From positions 2,666,001 to 2,730,000 of the forward strand of contig OZ246956.1 of assembly GCA_965232105.1 (NCBI GenBank): a DNA stretch of 64,000 bases, read 5' to 3'. Below are positions 25,101 to 32,796 of the stretch, piece by piece. The first letter of the stretch is position 1. Each line of letters begins with the position of its first letter. The DNA is from Multivorans sp965232105 (GTDB lineage Bacteria; Acidobacteriota; Thermoanaerobaculia; Multivoradales; Multivoraceae). The notes below the pieces were generated by a model. That model did no database searches, was not told the origin of the DNA, and saw only the letters and a list, made by a program, of their open reading frames with translations. Made by a program: the position numbers and the translations under genes.

Positions 25101-25574
25101 AGCCGCTACCAGCGCGGTGTCCGGATCGTCGGGATGCGCGATGATGCGGCCGATGCGGCCGGTGAGGTCGAGCCCGAGGTGTTCGAAGCTGTCTCCGCGG
25201 TTCGTGGAGCGGTAGACGCCGTTGCCGATCGAGATGTTGCTGCGGATGAAGCTCTCGCCGGTGCCGACCCAGATCACGTTCGGGTCGGAGGGTGCGACGG
25301 CGATCGAACCGATCGACGCGGCGTCCAGGCGGTCGAAGATGGGCTCCCAGCCTGTGCCGCCATCCGTGCTGCGCCACAGGCCGCCCGAGGCGGCGCCCGC
25401 GTACCAGGTCCGAGGATCCCCGGGGACGCCGGAGACTGCGGAGACCCGGTTGCCGATCGGGCCGATGTGGCGGAACGCGAACGCGTCCAGGAGCTCTGGT
25501 GGATCGTCCGCGGCTGGTTGGGCGGCCGCGGACGCGGCGCAGAGCAGGAGGGCGAGGAACGCTCTGTGGCGCAA
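22173..25574 (-). CDS. Secreted VPS10/sortilin-like BNR-repeat propeller protein
   Basis: An 1133-residue protein with a signal peptide (LLLCAASAAAQ), then many BNR/Asp-box repeats such as STDGGTGWEPIF, SRDGGTSWDLL, SDDRGDSWRL, TRDGGATWTNV and FDDGASWRNL. These build one or two large propellers of the kind annotated as glycosyl hydrolase or sortilin-like in Acidobacteria. About residues 800-1133 hold a FlgD/fibronectin-like strand-rich part and a C-terminal helical segment. No catalytic residues can be assigned. An in-frame insertion of about 36 residues interrupts one repeat at 24858-24957. The downstream hydrolase gene overlaps its stop. Confidence 0.85.
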   Translation of the reverse strand: MRHRAFLALLLCAASAAAQPAADDPPELLDAFAFRHIGPIGNRVSAVSGVPGDPRTWYAGAASGGLWRSTDGGTGWEPIFDRLDAASIGSIAVAPSDPNVIWVGTGESFIRSNISIGNGVYRSTNRGDSFEHLGLDLTGRIGRIIAHPDDPDTALVAALGHAYGPQDEGEAARGVFRTTDGGATWEHVLFIDADTGAIDLAFAPSRSPRASNGPQCRRGARTQGTVGAGARLRACEASGGDNPRTVYAAVWQIEIRTSGRTSGGPGSGLYRSRDGGTSWDLLESPGLPEPPLGKIGLAVSADDPDRVYALIETSSNRDFAPSDPFAGVLWRSDDRGDSWRLVSRDLNLITRPLYYTRMAAAPDRADEITFVATRQSVSLDGGRTVESEGFEQPGWDHHDIWIDPLDPDRRIVGHDGGVSITTDRGRSWYRPQLPIAQMYHVSTDDRVPYFVYGNRQDGPSMRGPSRVLYGGRTQGIPVGEWHSVGGCEVGFSMVDRGNPNLVWTGCYDGQLELYDLRSGQARDVSVWPMAIEGSPASELEYRFQWTAPFATSPHDETAVYAGSQYVHRSRGRGQSWERISPDLTTADPALMRRTGGLTLDDAGPTIAPVVFAIAESPLEPGLIWAGTNDGQVQLTRDGGATWTNVTANLPDLPPLGTVRNIDPSDFAAGTAYVAIDRHQEGDTTPYVFRTTDYGETWTDLAAGLPRGPLANVHAVREDPEQPGLLFLGTENALRVSFDDGASWRNLSRRSDGNANLPPAPVHWIEVQEHFDDLVVATYGRGIWILDDLTPLREIARGLTGRGPALLPPRVTYRFRTRGAPMAQPDVPATGTNPPYGALLHYWIPQSIPDPARDDTAAEKGNENRATIRVRDADGNLVRTLDDLSVAPGLHRVTWDLRHDPTTQVRLRSKPDERPDWVMPEEGWRTLPDGSRFSMLAAPGRYRIELVLATGGDEEDENEPISAVDLGVLLDPDSTASPDALAAQQALVVQMREGIERSAAILNEAERLRRDLRQLEERLMEGSGDVETSEAINRTSSLRQELRAIEEAFFDLRLTGTGQDSLRWPRRLYARLTYLARSVAQADVRPTDQQAEVWEMLRGQLAEQEKRFDATLAGPLADLNRTLADSGFLLVAPR
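24858..24957. repeat. Palindrome-rich insertion inside the BNR protein gene
   Basis: A 7-bp inverted repeat (24858-24864 with 24881-24887) is followed by a perfect 13-bp inverted repeat (24908-24920 with 24945-24957). The encoded stretch is Arg/Gly/Ala-rich and breaks a run that would otherwise read IDLAFAPS...NPRTVYAAVWQ, as in related propellers. The extra segment is about 108 bases, a multiple of three, so the frame survives. It looks like a small palindromic element inserted in the gene. Confidence 0.6.
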
Positions 25575-25578
25575 CCTC

Positions 25579-26607
25579 CTAGTAGCCGACTTGCTTGTCG
25601 ATGATGTTGCGGAGTGGCCTGCCGGTGGCGAAGCGGGTGATGTTGTCCCGCAGCAACTGCGTCCGCCGCTCCTCCAGCCGGTCCGAGATCGTCGCCAGGT
25701 GCGGCGTGATCGTCACGTTCGACATGGTCCACAGCGGATGGCCGGTCGGCAGCGGTTCGGGATCGGTTACGTCGAGGCCGGCGGCGCGGACCTTGCCGCT
25801 TTCGAGTGCCGCGACCAGGGCGTCCGTGTCGACGATCTTCCCGCGCGAGATGTTGATGAAGTAGACGTCCTGTTTCATCAGCTCGAACTGGCGCTCACCG
25901 ATCAGGCCCTCCGTGGCCGGCGTGTGCGGCACGGAGGAGAAGACGACGTCGGCCCGGGGCAGCAGATCGTCGAGTTCGTCCGGTTTGCCGACGTAGGCGA
26001 CGTCGCGGTGGATGGGGATGTCCTTCGGATCGACCGCGATCACGGTCATGCCGAAGGCGGCGGCCCGCTGCGCGATCTGGGTGCCGATGCCGCCGAGGCC
26101 GATGACGAGCGCCGTCTTGCCTCTGAGCTCGATCATGGGCAGTTCGCGGGTCGTGTTCCAGCCCTCGGGCATCTTGGCGTTGAAGGCCTTGATGTTGCGG
26201 GTGAAGTTCAGCAGCAGGGCGAAGGCATGGTCCGCGATCTCGGGGCCCTGGATGATCTTCGCGTTCGTCAGCACGATGTCGCTGTCGCGCAGGTCGGGAA
26301 TCGCGAGGAAGCCCTCGACGCCGGCCGAGTTGCTCTGGATCCAGCGCAGCTTGCTGTCGGCGACCAGGAAGTTCTCGATACCGCGGTAGCCGGCGATCAG
26401 CCCGTCGCAGTCGCTCGGGTCCAGGTCGTCGTCGACCCCCACCAGACGCAGGTTCTCGTGCTCCTCTCCCAGGTCGGCGAGGGCATCGATGAAGAACGTC
26501 GGCATGCAGACGGTGACGTTCTGGGCGGCGACCGGTGCGGTCGCCAGCGAGATGATGAGGAGGCCGAGCAGAACCCGTCCCCGACCCGGCGCGTGAAGAT
26601 CGAACAT
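25579..26607 (-). CDS. D-2-hydroxyacid dehydrogenase with an N-terminal signal peptide
   Basis: A 342-residue NAD(P)-dependent D-2-hydroxyacid dehydrogenase that interconverts 2-keto and D-2-hydroxy acids. The Rossmann loop is VIGLGGIGTQIAQ (Gly170-Gly175). The catalytic Arg255 (NISRGKIVD), Glu284 (TDPEPLP) and His303 (TPHLA) are all present. Unusually the protein begins with a 29-residue Sec-like leader (VLLGLLIISLATAPVAAQ), which would place a pyridine-nucleotide enzyme outside the cytoplasm. It is the first gene of a minus-strand run with the BNR protein four bases downstream. Confidence 0.9.
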   Translation of the reverse strand: MFDLHAPGRGRVLLGLLIISLATAPVAAQNVTVCMPTFFIDALADLGEEHENLRLVGVDDDLDPSDCDGLIAGYRGIENFLVADSKLRWIQSNSAGVEGFLAIPDLRDSDIVLTNAKIIQGPEIADHAFALLLNFTRNIKAFNAKMPEGWNTTRELPMIELRGKTALVIGLGGIGTQIAQRAAAFGMTVIAVDPKDIPIHRDVAYVGKPDELDDLLPRADVVFSSVPHTPATEGLIGERQFELMKQDVYFINISRGKIVDTDALVAALESGKVRAAGLDVTDPEPLPTGHPLWTMSNVTITPHLATISDRLEERRTQLLRDNITRFATGRPLRNIIDKQVGY

Positions 26608-26764
26608 GGTCGTTGGCTCCCTGTGCAGAGGCTGTTGCGTATCGACCGAAGCTGGACGAAGAGAGGGCCGATCGTAGCACCGGGTACCGGCTGCGCAGGG
26701 TGTTACGATGCCGCCGCTTTCGGCCCCGAGATCTCACGTCCCGACCCAACAGGAAGCAAGCCAG

Positions 26765-27331
26765 ATGACCACCGATGCCCTCCGTGAACGCGGCGATTCC
26801 CTGGAGGAAGCCTTCTTTCGCAACATGGACCGCAAGCTGATCGGGGAACTGCGGGCGAAGAAAGAGCGCGAGCAGCAGATCGACGAGTTGGCGGCGGCGT
26901 CCGGGATCGCGCACCGGGAAGTCCTCGGCGCCCTGCTGGACGCCGGGATGCACAGCGAGGCGCTGGTCGCGGTCGGTCTGGTGCCCCTGATCGAGGTCGC
27001 CTGGGCCGACCACGCGATGGACGCCGGCGAACGGGACGCCATCATGCAGGCGGCGAGGGAAGCCGGCGTGACCCGGGGATCGACCGCCGCCGGGCTGCTC
27101 CTGGCCTGGCTCGACCGGCGGCCCGGGTCCGAGCTGCTCGAGGCCTGGAAGGGCTACGCGGCGGCGCTGGTCGCGGAACTTGGCAGCGAGGACGCGGCAA
27201 CGGTGCGCGACGACATCATGAGCCGCGCTCAGGCGGTCGCGGAGGCGGCCGGCGGGTTCCTGGGGCTCGGCAGTGTTTCCAGGGAAGAGCGGCGCATGCT
27301 CGACGAGCTGGCCGCGGCGCTGGGGGGCTGA
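26765..27331 (+). CDS. TerB-like protein of unknown function
   Basis: A 188-residue, all-helical cytoplasmic protein. The central part (LVPLIEVAWADHAMDAGERDAIMQAAREAGV) matches the first helices and acidic motif of the TerB/DjlA-N fold, in which paired acidic residues follow VAWADG-like sequences. The N-terminus is charged (LRAKKEREQQIDELAAASG). The ATG at 26765 has AGGAAG upstream. It is divergent from the hydroxyacid dehydrogenase and convergent with rpsN. The role is unknown. Confidence 0.65.
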   Translation: MTTDALRERGDSLEEAFFRNMDRKLIGELRAKKEREQQIDELAAASGIAHREVLGALLDAGMHSEALVAVGLVPLIEVAWADHAMDAGERDAIMQAAREAGVTRGSTAAGLLLAWLDRRPGSELLEAWKGYAAALVAELGSEDAATVRDDIMSRAQAVAEAAGGFLGLGSVSREERRMLDELAAALGG

Positions 27332-27335
27332 GGTC

Positions 27336-27641
27336 TTACCAGCTCGCCTTGATCACGCCGGGGAGCTCGCCGCGCAGGGCGAGGTCCCGCAGAGCGATGC
27401 GCGACAGACCGAACTTGCGGTAGTAGCCCCGGGGCCTGCCGGTGACGGCGCAGCGGTTGCGGACCCGGACCGGGCTGGCGTCGCGCGGCAGCTTGTTCAG
27501 CAGGAGCTGCGCCTGAAAGCGCTGCTCGGGAGGAAGGCGCTCATCCCGGACCAGTGCACGCAGCTCCTCGCGGCGTTCACGGTACCTCTCGACGATCTTC
27601 TTGCGGCGCTCGTTCTTGGCGATCGATGCCTTGGTGGCCAT
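27336..27641 (-). CDS. rpsN: Ribosomal protein S14, zinc-independent form
   Basis: A 101-residue S14 of the small ribosomal subunit. It has the classical long (about 100-residue) layout and the conserved C-terminal stretch RCAVTGRPRGYYRKFGLSRIALRDLALRGELPG. Only one Cys is present, so the four-cysteine zinc ribbon is absent (C-minus form). It stands alone, not within a ribosomal-protein operon. In many bacteria a stray C-minus S14 is the zinc-starvation substitute. Whether a C-plus paralogue exists in the main operon cannot be seen here. Confidence 0.95.
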   Translation of the reverse strand: MATKASIAKNERRKKIVERYRERREELRALVRDERLPPEQRFQAQLLLNKLPRDASPVRVRNRCAVTGRPRGYYRKFGLSRIALRDLALRGELPGVIKASW

Positions 27642-27945
27642 ATCTGCTGTCTTCCTTCGCGTTGCTGGCTTGCGGGTTCGTCTCCGCGCCGGGGCTGGTT
27701 CGGCCGGGCGCAGGAAGTGGCTACCCTAGCAGGTTTCGGCTCAGGGCGTCTCCTGCCCGAGTGGACGGACAGGATCGCCTGGAGCGTGCCCTGGCCGCCA
27801 TTCGAACGGTGGGCGCCGGTTGCCCGTCAACATTCGCTCAACTTTGCTAAGAAAACTCCCTTGACCGTCGGCCGGGAGTGGGAGATCGTGTTCTCTTCGA
27901 CGGAGGCAAGGGTTGCTGTTGTTGACTCGACGGGAGGTGAAGGCC
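27642..27945. other. Intergenic region between divergent rpsN and the quinoprotein gene
   Basis: No gene was found in these 304 bases. The region holds the conserved box at 27833-27866 and, near its right end, the GGGAGGTGA ribosome-binding site (27932-27940) of the quinoprotein gene. Promoters for both flanking genes should lie here. Confidence 0.6.
27833..27866 (+). promoter_or_regulatory. Conserved promoter-like box, copy 1
   Basis: TTCGCTCA, five bases, GCTAAGAAAA, five bases, then TTGACC. The same three blocks with identical spacing occur at 39208-39241 upstream of the TonB receptor. TTGACC could be a -35 element with the A-rich block acting as an UP-like element. No convincing -10 is visible 17 bases on (GATCGT), so an activator or alternative-sigma site is also possible. 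It lies 79 bases before the ATG at 27946. Confidence 0.6.
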
Positions 27946-29679
27946 ATGCGACACGAATCGGAATCCGGACGTTTCGGGAAGAACGCAGCGACGGCGCGGA
28001 TCGGAGGCCGGATGGCCGCGGCGTTCGTCCTCGTGGCTCTCGCATCCGCCCCGCTCGCGCAAGCCGGCGACTGGCCGCAGTGGAGGGGACCCAATCGCGA
28101 CGGCACCGCGCCCGGAGGGGAACTCCCGGCCGTTCTGCCGGCGACGCTTCATCAACTCTGGAAGGTGCACGTGGGAGGGGGCCAGTCTTCGCCGATCATC
28201 GTCGGCGACCGGGTCTTCTTGCACGCGCGACAGGGCGAGGAGGAAGTCGTACTCGCCCTGTCGGCGGCGACCGGGGAGGAACTATGGCGACACGGCTACG
28301 GTGTTTCGTACGCGCCGAGAAACGCGGCAATTCAGTACGGCCCGGGTCCGAAGTCGACGATGCTCGCCGAGGGCGATTCGGTGTACAGCTTCGGCATTCG
28401 GGAACGCCTTCTGGCCCTGGACGCCGATTCGGGCAAGGTGCGGTGGGAGAAGACCTTCGAAGACCTCTACGAGGAGCCGTACCCGATCTGGGGAACCGCT
28501 TCGTCGCCTCTGATCGAGGGCAACCTGCTGATTGTCCCGATCGGCACCACGGGCAACGAGCAACAGGGAGATGAGGGCGCTCTGGTCGCCTACGACAAGA
28601 CGACCGGCGAGGAAGTGTGGCGCGTCGACGGGCCGCCGGCCTATGCCTCGCCCGTGGCGTTCGACCATGGCGGGGTGCGCCAGATCGTGACGCTGGACGA
28701 CGTGTCCTTCTTCGGAGTCGGAGCGACGGATGGCGACCCGTTGTGGTCGCTCGACTTCACGACGGCCTTCCAGCAGAATACGCCCACCACGGTGCGCTTC
28801 GACGGCAACTTCATCCTCTCGGGGTACCAGTGGGGAACCGCCGCGATCAAGGTCGAACCGCCAGCCGATCCGGACGGGGCCTGGGACGTGAGCGAGGTCT
28901 GGAAGACCGACGACGCGGAGCTCTACATGGACTCCCCGGTGCTGGTAGGCGACCATCTGTACTTCCGCTCGAACAAGAGGGCCGGCACTTTCGTCTGCCT
29001 TGACCCCGCCACCGGGGAGGTCGTCTGGCAGGGACCCGGGCGGTGGGCCGCGTACGCGTCGGTGATCGCGGTAGACGACCGTCTCCTCGTGCTGACGGAC
29101 GAAGCCGAACTCAAGGTGATCGCGGCCGATCCGTCGGGCTACAAGGAGCTGGCTTCCTGGGAAGTGGCCGACAGCACGACCTGGGCGCATGTGGCGCTCT
29201 CCGGATCCCGGGTCTTTGTGAAGGACGAAGAGCACCTGGCGGTCTTTGATCTGGCTGCAACACGGGTTACGGAGAAGGGGGACCGGCCCGGCGGAACCAC
29301 ATCCGCACCTGCCGGCGTGGCCGCCGGGTCCAGCAAGGACACGGAAGCCGTCAAGGTGGCGGTTCGCGCGATGCTGAAGGCCATGGCGGCGGGCGAAATG
29401 GACCTGATGTGGACCTATCTGGGCGAGGACTTCAGGTCCTACAGCGGCGCCGACAAGGTTGTATTCCGTGACTACCTCGGGTCGACCGCCGGTAGCGAGA
29501 CGCCGAGCGACGAGATGGTGGTCGAGTGGGAGAACGGCACGGCGAAGGTCACGGGAGCCCGGTGGATCACGACCACCGGGCTGGACTTCGGTCTCGAGAT
29601 GCTGGTGAACAAGCGCGGCGGCAAGTGGCTCGTCACCTGGATGGACTTCGACTCCAGGCGCATCCATGGCCAGGAGTAG
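27946..29679 (+). CDS. Secreted PQQ-like beta-propeller protein with a C-terminal NTF2-like domain
   Basis: A 577-residue exported protein. After the signal peptide (ending LAQAG) come the motif DWPQWRGPNRDG and repeated propeller blades of the quinoprotein type (VLALSAATGEELWRHG, LLALDADSGKVRWEKTF, LVAYDKTTGEEVWRVDG, FVCLDPATGEVVWQGPG). No PQQ-dehydrogenase catalytic residues were recognised, so it may be a structural or binding propeller. Residues about 465-570 (VAVRAMLKAMAAGEMDLMWTYL ...) look like an NTF2/SnoaL-type domain. The ATG at 27946 follows a strong Shine-Dalgarno, better than the ATG at 27913. It carries the conserved box upstream. Confidence 0.85.
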   Translation: MRHESESGRFGKNAATARIGGRMAAAFVLVALASAPLAQAGDWPQWRGPNRDGTAPGGELPAVLPATLHQLWKVHVGGGQSSPIIVGDRVFLHARQGEEEVVLALSAATGEELWRHGYGVSYAPRNAAIQYGPGPKSTMLAEGDSVYSFGIRERLLALDADSGKVRWEKTFEDLYEEPYPIWGTASSPLIEGNLLIVPIGTTGNEQQGDEGALVAYDKTTGEEVWRVDGPPAYASPVAFDHGGVRQIVTLDDVSFFGVGATDGDPLWSLDFTTAFQQNTPTTVRFDGNFILSGYQWGTAAIKVEPPADPDGAWDVSEVWKTDDAELYMDSPVLVGDHLYFRSNKRAGTFVCLDPATGEVVWQGPGRWAAYASVIAVDDRLLVLTDEAELKVIAADPSGYKELASWEVADSTTWAHVALSGSRVFVKDEEHLAVFDLAATRVTEKGDRPGGTTSAPAGVAAGSSKDTEAVKVAVRAMLKAMAAGEMDLMWTYLGEDFRSYSGADKVVFRDYLGSTAGSETPSDEMVVEWENGTAKVTGARWITTTGLDFGLEMLVNKRGGKWLVTWMDFDSRRIHGQE

Positions 29680-29717
29680 CAATGGGCGGACCTGGTCGCC
29701 CTCGGTCTGCGGGTCCT

Positions 29718-30365
29718 CTACGGGCGCCGCCGTACGACCATCGCCACTTCGGCAAGCGCGTCGAGAGTGAGCCCTTGATCGCGGAGGTCCCGGAGCGCAC
29801 TTGCGACGCCGTCGCCAAATTCGCCGGCAAGAACGTTGGGAAGCCGGTCGCGCAGGTCGCGGTCGCACCAGCGGGCGGCGACCTCGAACCCGTGATCCTC
29901 GTAGACCGAGGCCGGGTGGCCACCCATGAGTACGCCCAGGGGACGGAAGGGCGGCAGGGCCTTGGCGACGGTGGCCTCGACGCCGTTTGCGTCGGCCCAG
30001 CGCAGGAACTCCTTGAGAAGCGCCACGCCGATGCCGCGTCCGTGGTAGTGGGGGTCGCGGGCGTTGCCGGCCTCCAACTGGCCGACGTGATAGCAGAACA
30101 GGTTCAACGTTCCCCCTGGCAGGTACGGTTGACTGGCCTGGCCGAAGTCGCCCCAGTAGGACGGATCCATGATGCCGTCGGGGGAACGTAGTGCCTGGTC
30201 GTAGCGGCGGAACTGGAGTTGGCCCACGTGCTGCTCGCCGTCGAAGGCGAGGATCGCGCTCGCTCCGAGGTCGGCGATTCGGCTACGGATCGTGGCTTCC
30301 GACCCCTGGCAGTCGATGGGGACGTTGCCGAGGTCGGACATCGTCATCGGGCGGTAGTGAATCAC
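29718..30365 (-). CDS. GNAT-family acetyltransferase-like protein
   Basis: A GNAT-fold protein of about 215 residues. The N-terminal strand is IHYRPMTMSDL, and the acetyl-CoA pyrophosphate loop region reads HYHGRGIGVALLKEFLRWA, followed by an effector region ending YEDHGFEVAARW. GNAT enzymes acetylate amines using acetyl-CoA. The start is uncertain: GTG codons at 30368 and 30365 fit the domain boundary, and an ATG at 30413 would add 16 residues, but none has a good Shine-Dalgarno. It is divergent from a second GNAT gene. Confidence 0.72.
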   Translation of the reverse strand: MIHYRPMTMSDLGNVPIDCQGSEATIRSRIADLGASAILAFDGEQHVGQLQFRRYDQALRSPDGIMDPSYWGDFGQASQPYLPGGTLNLFCYHVGQLEAGNARDPHYHGRGIGVALLKEFLRWADANGVEATVAKALPPFRPLGVLMGGHPASVYEDHGFEVAARWCDRDLRDRLPNVLAGEFGDGVASALRDLRDQGLTLDALAEVAMVVRRRP

Positions 30366-30457
30366 CACGGCCGAAGCTATCGCGTCGGCGGAGTTTGTGC
30401 GCAATTTCGGCATCACAACGAATTCAGACCTGACAAACCAGGGAAGGGAGCGCAACG

Positions 30458-31087
30458 ATGGAGATCATGCAGGCAACCGAGGCACATGCCCAGAAGTGGG
30501 CGGACGAAGTCGCCGACCTGGTCTATGAGACGGGTCCGACGACCTACGAGTACCAGTTCGGCGGCCGCGAGTACTACGACGAGATCGTCAAGGCCTCCTG
30601 GTCCAGGGCCGGCACGCTGTTCGGCTACGACTGCACGACGATCGCAGTCGAGGGCGACGAACTTCTCGCGATCGAGATCGGCTTTCGCGGCCCGGAGTTC
30701 GCTACGCGCAAGAAGACGTTGGGCGCCCTTTGGGCGCCGCTGATCGAGTCGGGCCGGGTCAGCAGGGAGCAACTCGGCGAGATCGGACGGGCCGCCTATC
30801 TGGCCAGCTACCTGAATGTCGCGATTCCGTCCGCGGTCTACTACGTTCACGCGCTCGCCGTCGTGGAGTCGCGCCGCGGTGAGGGGATCGGGAAGCAGTT
30901 GATGCAGAGGGCGATCGACGATTCGAAGAGCGCCGGGCTGCGAGGCGTGCACCTCGATGTCCTTTCCGGTACGCCCGCGGTCGGCTTCTACGATTCCCTG
31001 GGAATGGAGTGCCTTACCGAAACGGTGGCGCCCGTACCGCACCAGCACGGCATTCCCATGGAGATGCGGATGTCGCTCGATTTCTGA
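30458..31087 (+). CDS. GNAT-family N-acetyltransferase
   Basis: A 209-residue acetyltransferase. The core strand and loop VYYVHALAVVESRRGEGIGKQLMQRAID contain the R/Q-x-x-G-x-G/A acetyl-CoA motif, followed by LRGVHLDVLSGTPAVGFYDSLGM and a C-terminal MEMRMSLDF strand. The ATG at 30458 has GGGAAGGGAG about 8 bases upstream. The gene is paired head-to-head with another GNAT gene. The substrate is unknown. Confidence 0.85.
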   Translation: MEIMQATEAHAQKWADEVADLVYETGPTTYEYQFGGREYYDEIVKASWSRAGTLFGYDCTTIAVEGDELLAIEIGFRGPEFATRKKTLGALWAPLIESGRVSREQLGEIGRAAYLASYLNVAIPSAVYYVHALAVVESRRGEGIGKQLMQRAIDDSKSAGLRGVHLDVLSGTPAVGFYDSLGMECLTETVAPVPHQHGIPMEMRMSLDF

Positions 31088-31102
31088 GCCTGCGGATCCT
31101 CT

Positions 31103-32779
31103 CTACGGACGGTTCGGTCTGCTGCCGGGCGGGAAGAAGAGTGTTCCGAGGCCCTTCTCCAGTTCCGCGCAGGCAGCGGCTTCGCCCATGTTGCAGGCGG
31201 TGGAGAGGAGATCCTGGGCCAGGGGAATGTCCTTCGGCACGCCGTGCCCATGTACGTGGGCGTAGCCGCGCAGGAAACAGCTCATGCTCTCCCCTTCTTC
31301 GCAGCCGCTCGGAAGCTGTGCGATCGCATCGGAAACTCCACCGGAAGAGATCGTCACGGTGCCGTCGAAGAAGGCCTGGATGACGACGTTCTGGCAACCC
31401 TTGTGGAAACCGTTGCGACAGGCCTGGTCGAAGTAGGAAACGCCCTCCAGCGAGTCGAGCGGCACGACCTCTCCCCGATTGAAAAGCACTCCCAGCATGT
31501 TGCACTCCTCGCCGCCGCCGTTGTTGCAAGTGAGCTGGAGTTTCGTGACCAGGTTCTCGCAGCCGAACCGCTTGCCCTCGTCGCACGCCTGCTGCCAGTA
31601 CTTGAAGTCGTCGCCCTCGTGCGTCCGGCCGACAAAGCTCGACGCCAGCATCCAGCCGAAGAGCCCGATCCAGACGACCATGAAGGCGTAGTTCACGCGG
31701 CGTGGCTTCGTTGCCTGGAGCAGTACCGAGAAGCGAAGACCCTCCACCCGGCGCGACTTCCCGAGCCGGTCCAGCAGCGGTACGCACAGGTTGAGTATCG
31801 GGACGAAGAGGAGCTTGTCGTAGAAGAGTGGGGCATCGACCTGGCGGAGGAACTCGAACAGACCGAAGACGCTGAGGCCGTAGAGCATGCCGAATACCGC
31901 GCTTCCCAGCCGGCTGCGCGGAGAGGTCGACGGATCGGTGACCAGCAGGTGAAGGCCGAGGAAGACCGCGATGGGAATGCTGGCGTCGACGAAGAAGTGG
32001 ACGCCGGTGACGCTGGAGTAGACGAGATTGGCCGCCACCAGGGCGGCCGCCGCGAACAGCGTGACGATCGTCACCGAGAAGAAGAACTGGACTACCAGAC
32101 CGGCCAGGAAGATCGCGACGTACATGTGGGGCGCATTGGCCAGGGTGGTCGCGATTTCGGCGCCCCACGTGAGGTTCGTCGTTCCGGAGAGGATCAGCCC
32201 GAGGGAGAAGACGGAGAGAGCGAAGCCCGACGGATTGAAGATGTGCCGCTTGCGGCCGTCCCGGTTCCAGCGGAAGTACTCCTTGCCCAGGATGCCGACG
32301 GCGATCATCGCGAACTGCAGGTAGAACCACTCCTCCTTGAAACAGAGGAAGAAGTTCGTACTCAGGATGATCGGAAACTGCCCGAAGCCCAAGTGCCAGG
32401 TCTTCCGTCTCGACCAGCCCACGAGCATGTCGAAGGCGTAGGCGAAGATGATCTGCGCTGCAATGAGCGCCACCTGGTGGCGCATCTGTTCCCAGTACAG
32501 GCCCCAGTAGACGTAGATGCAGGCCTGGACGAAGGCCTGCACGTAGTGCGAGGGAATCAGGGAGATCCTGAGCTTCAGCTCACGGCCGCCCTGGCCGGAG
32601 CCGGCCAGCAGACGACTCTGAAGAAGAGCGAGCACGCCACAGGCGCCCCGGAGAGACCAGGTCAACTCGGTGCTTGCGCGGAATTGCGGAAGCAGCGAGA
32701 AGGCAAGCAACAGGAGAGTGAAAGACGCGGGCAGCCACCAGACGGGCGGCAACCGTTGGACTTCCCTGACTTGGGTCAT
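31103..32779 (-). CDS. RnfD/NqrB-like membrane protein fused to Cys-rich Sel1-like repeats
   Basis: A 558-residue protein. Residues about 10-370 form eight to ten membrane helices and include HIFNPSGFALSVFSLGLILSG and VHFFVDASIPIAVFLGLHLLVTDPSTSPRSRLG. These patterns are like the RnfD/NqrB family (NPS/A motif and the D-x-S/T flavin-site region), the membrane subunits of Rnf/Na+-NQR redox pumps. After a helix (VVWIGLFGWMLASSF) come Sel1-type, cysteine-rich helical repeats (YWQQACDEGKRFGCENL, YFDQACRNGFHKGCQNV, LLSTACNMGEAAACAELE). No other rnf genes are nearby. The ATG at 32779 lies 18 bases after the regulator gene. Confidence 0.72.
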   Translation of the reverse strand: MTQVREVQRLPPVWWLPASFTLLLLAFSLLPQFRASTELTWSLRGACGVLALLQSRLLAGSGQGGRELKLRISLIPSHYVQAFVQACIYVYWGLYWEQMRHQVALIAAQIIFAYAFDMLVGWSRRKTWHLGFGQFPIILSTNFFLCFKEEWFYLQFAMIAVGILGKEYFRWNRDGRKRHIFNPSGFALSVFSLGLILSGTTNLTWGAEIATTLANAPHMYVAIFLAGLVVQFFFSVTIVTLFAAAALVAANLVYSSVTGVHFFVDASIPIAVFLGLHLLVTDPSTSPRSRLGSAVFGMLYGLSVFGLFEFLRQVDAPLFYDKLLFVPILNLCVPLLDRLGKSRRVEGLRFSVLLQATKPRRVNYAFMVVWIGLFGWMLASSFVGRTHEGDDFKYWQQACDEGKRFGCENLVTKLQLTCNNGGGEECNMLGVLFNRGEVVPLDSLEGVSYFDQACRNGFHKGCQNVVIQAFFDGTVTISSGGVSDAIAQLPSGCEEGESMSCFLRGYAHVHGHGVPKDIPLAQDLLSTACNMGEAAACAELEKGLGTLFFPPGSRPNRP

Positions 32780-32796
32780 GCAGGGACTGTGCGTGA

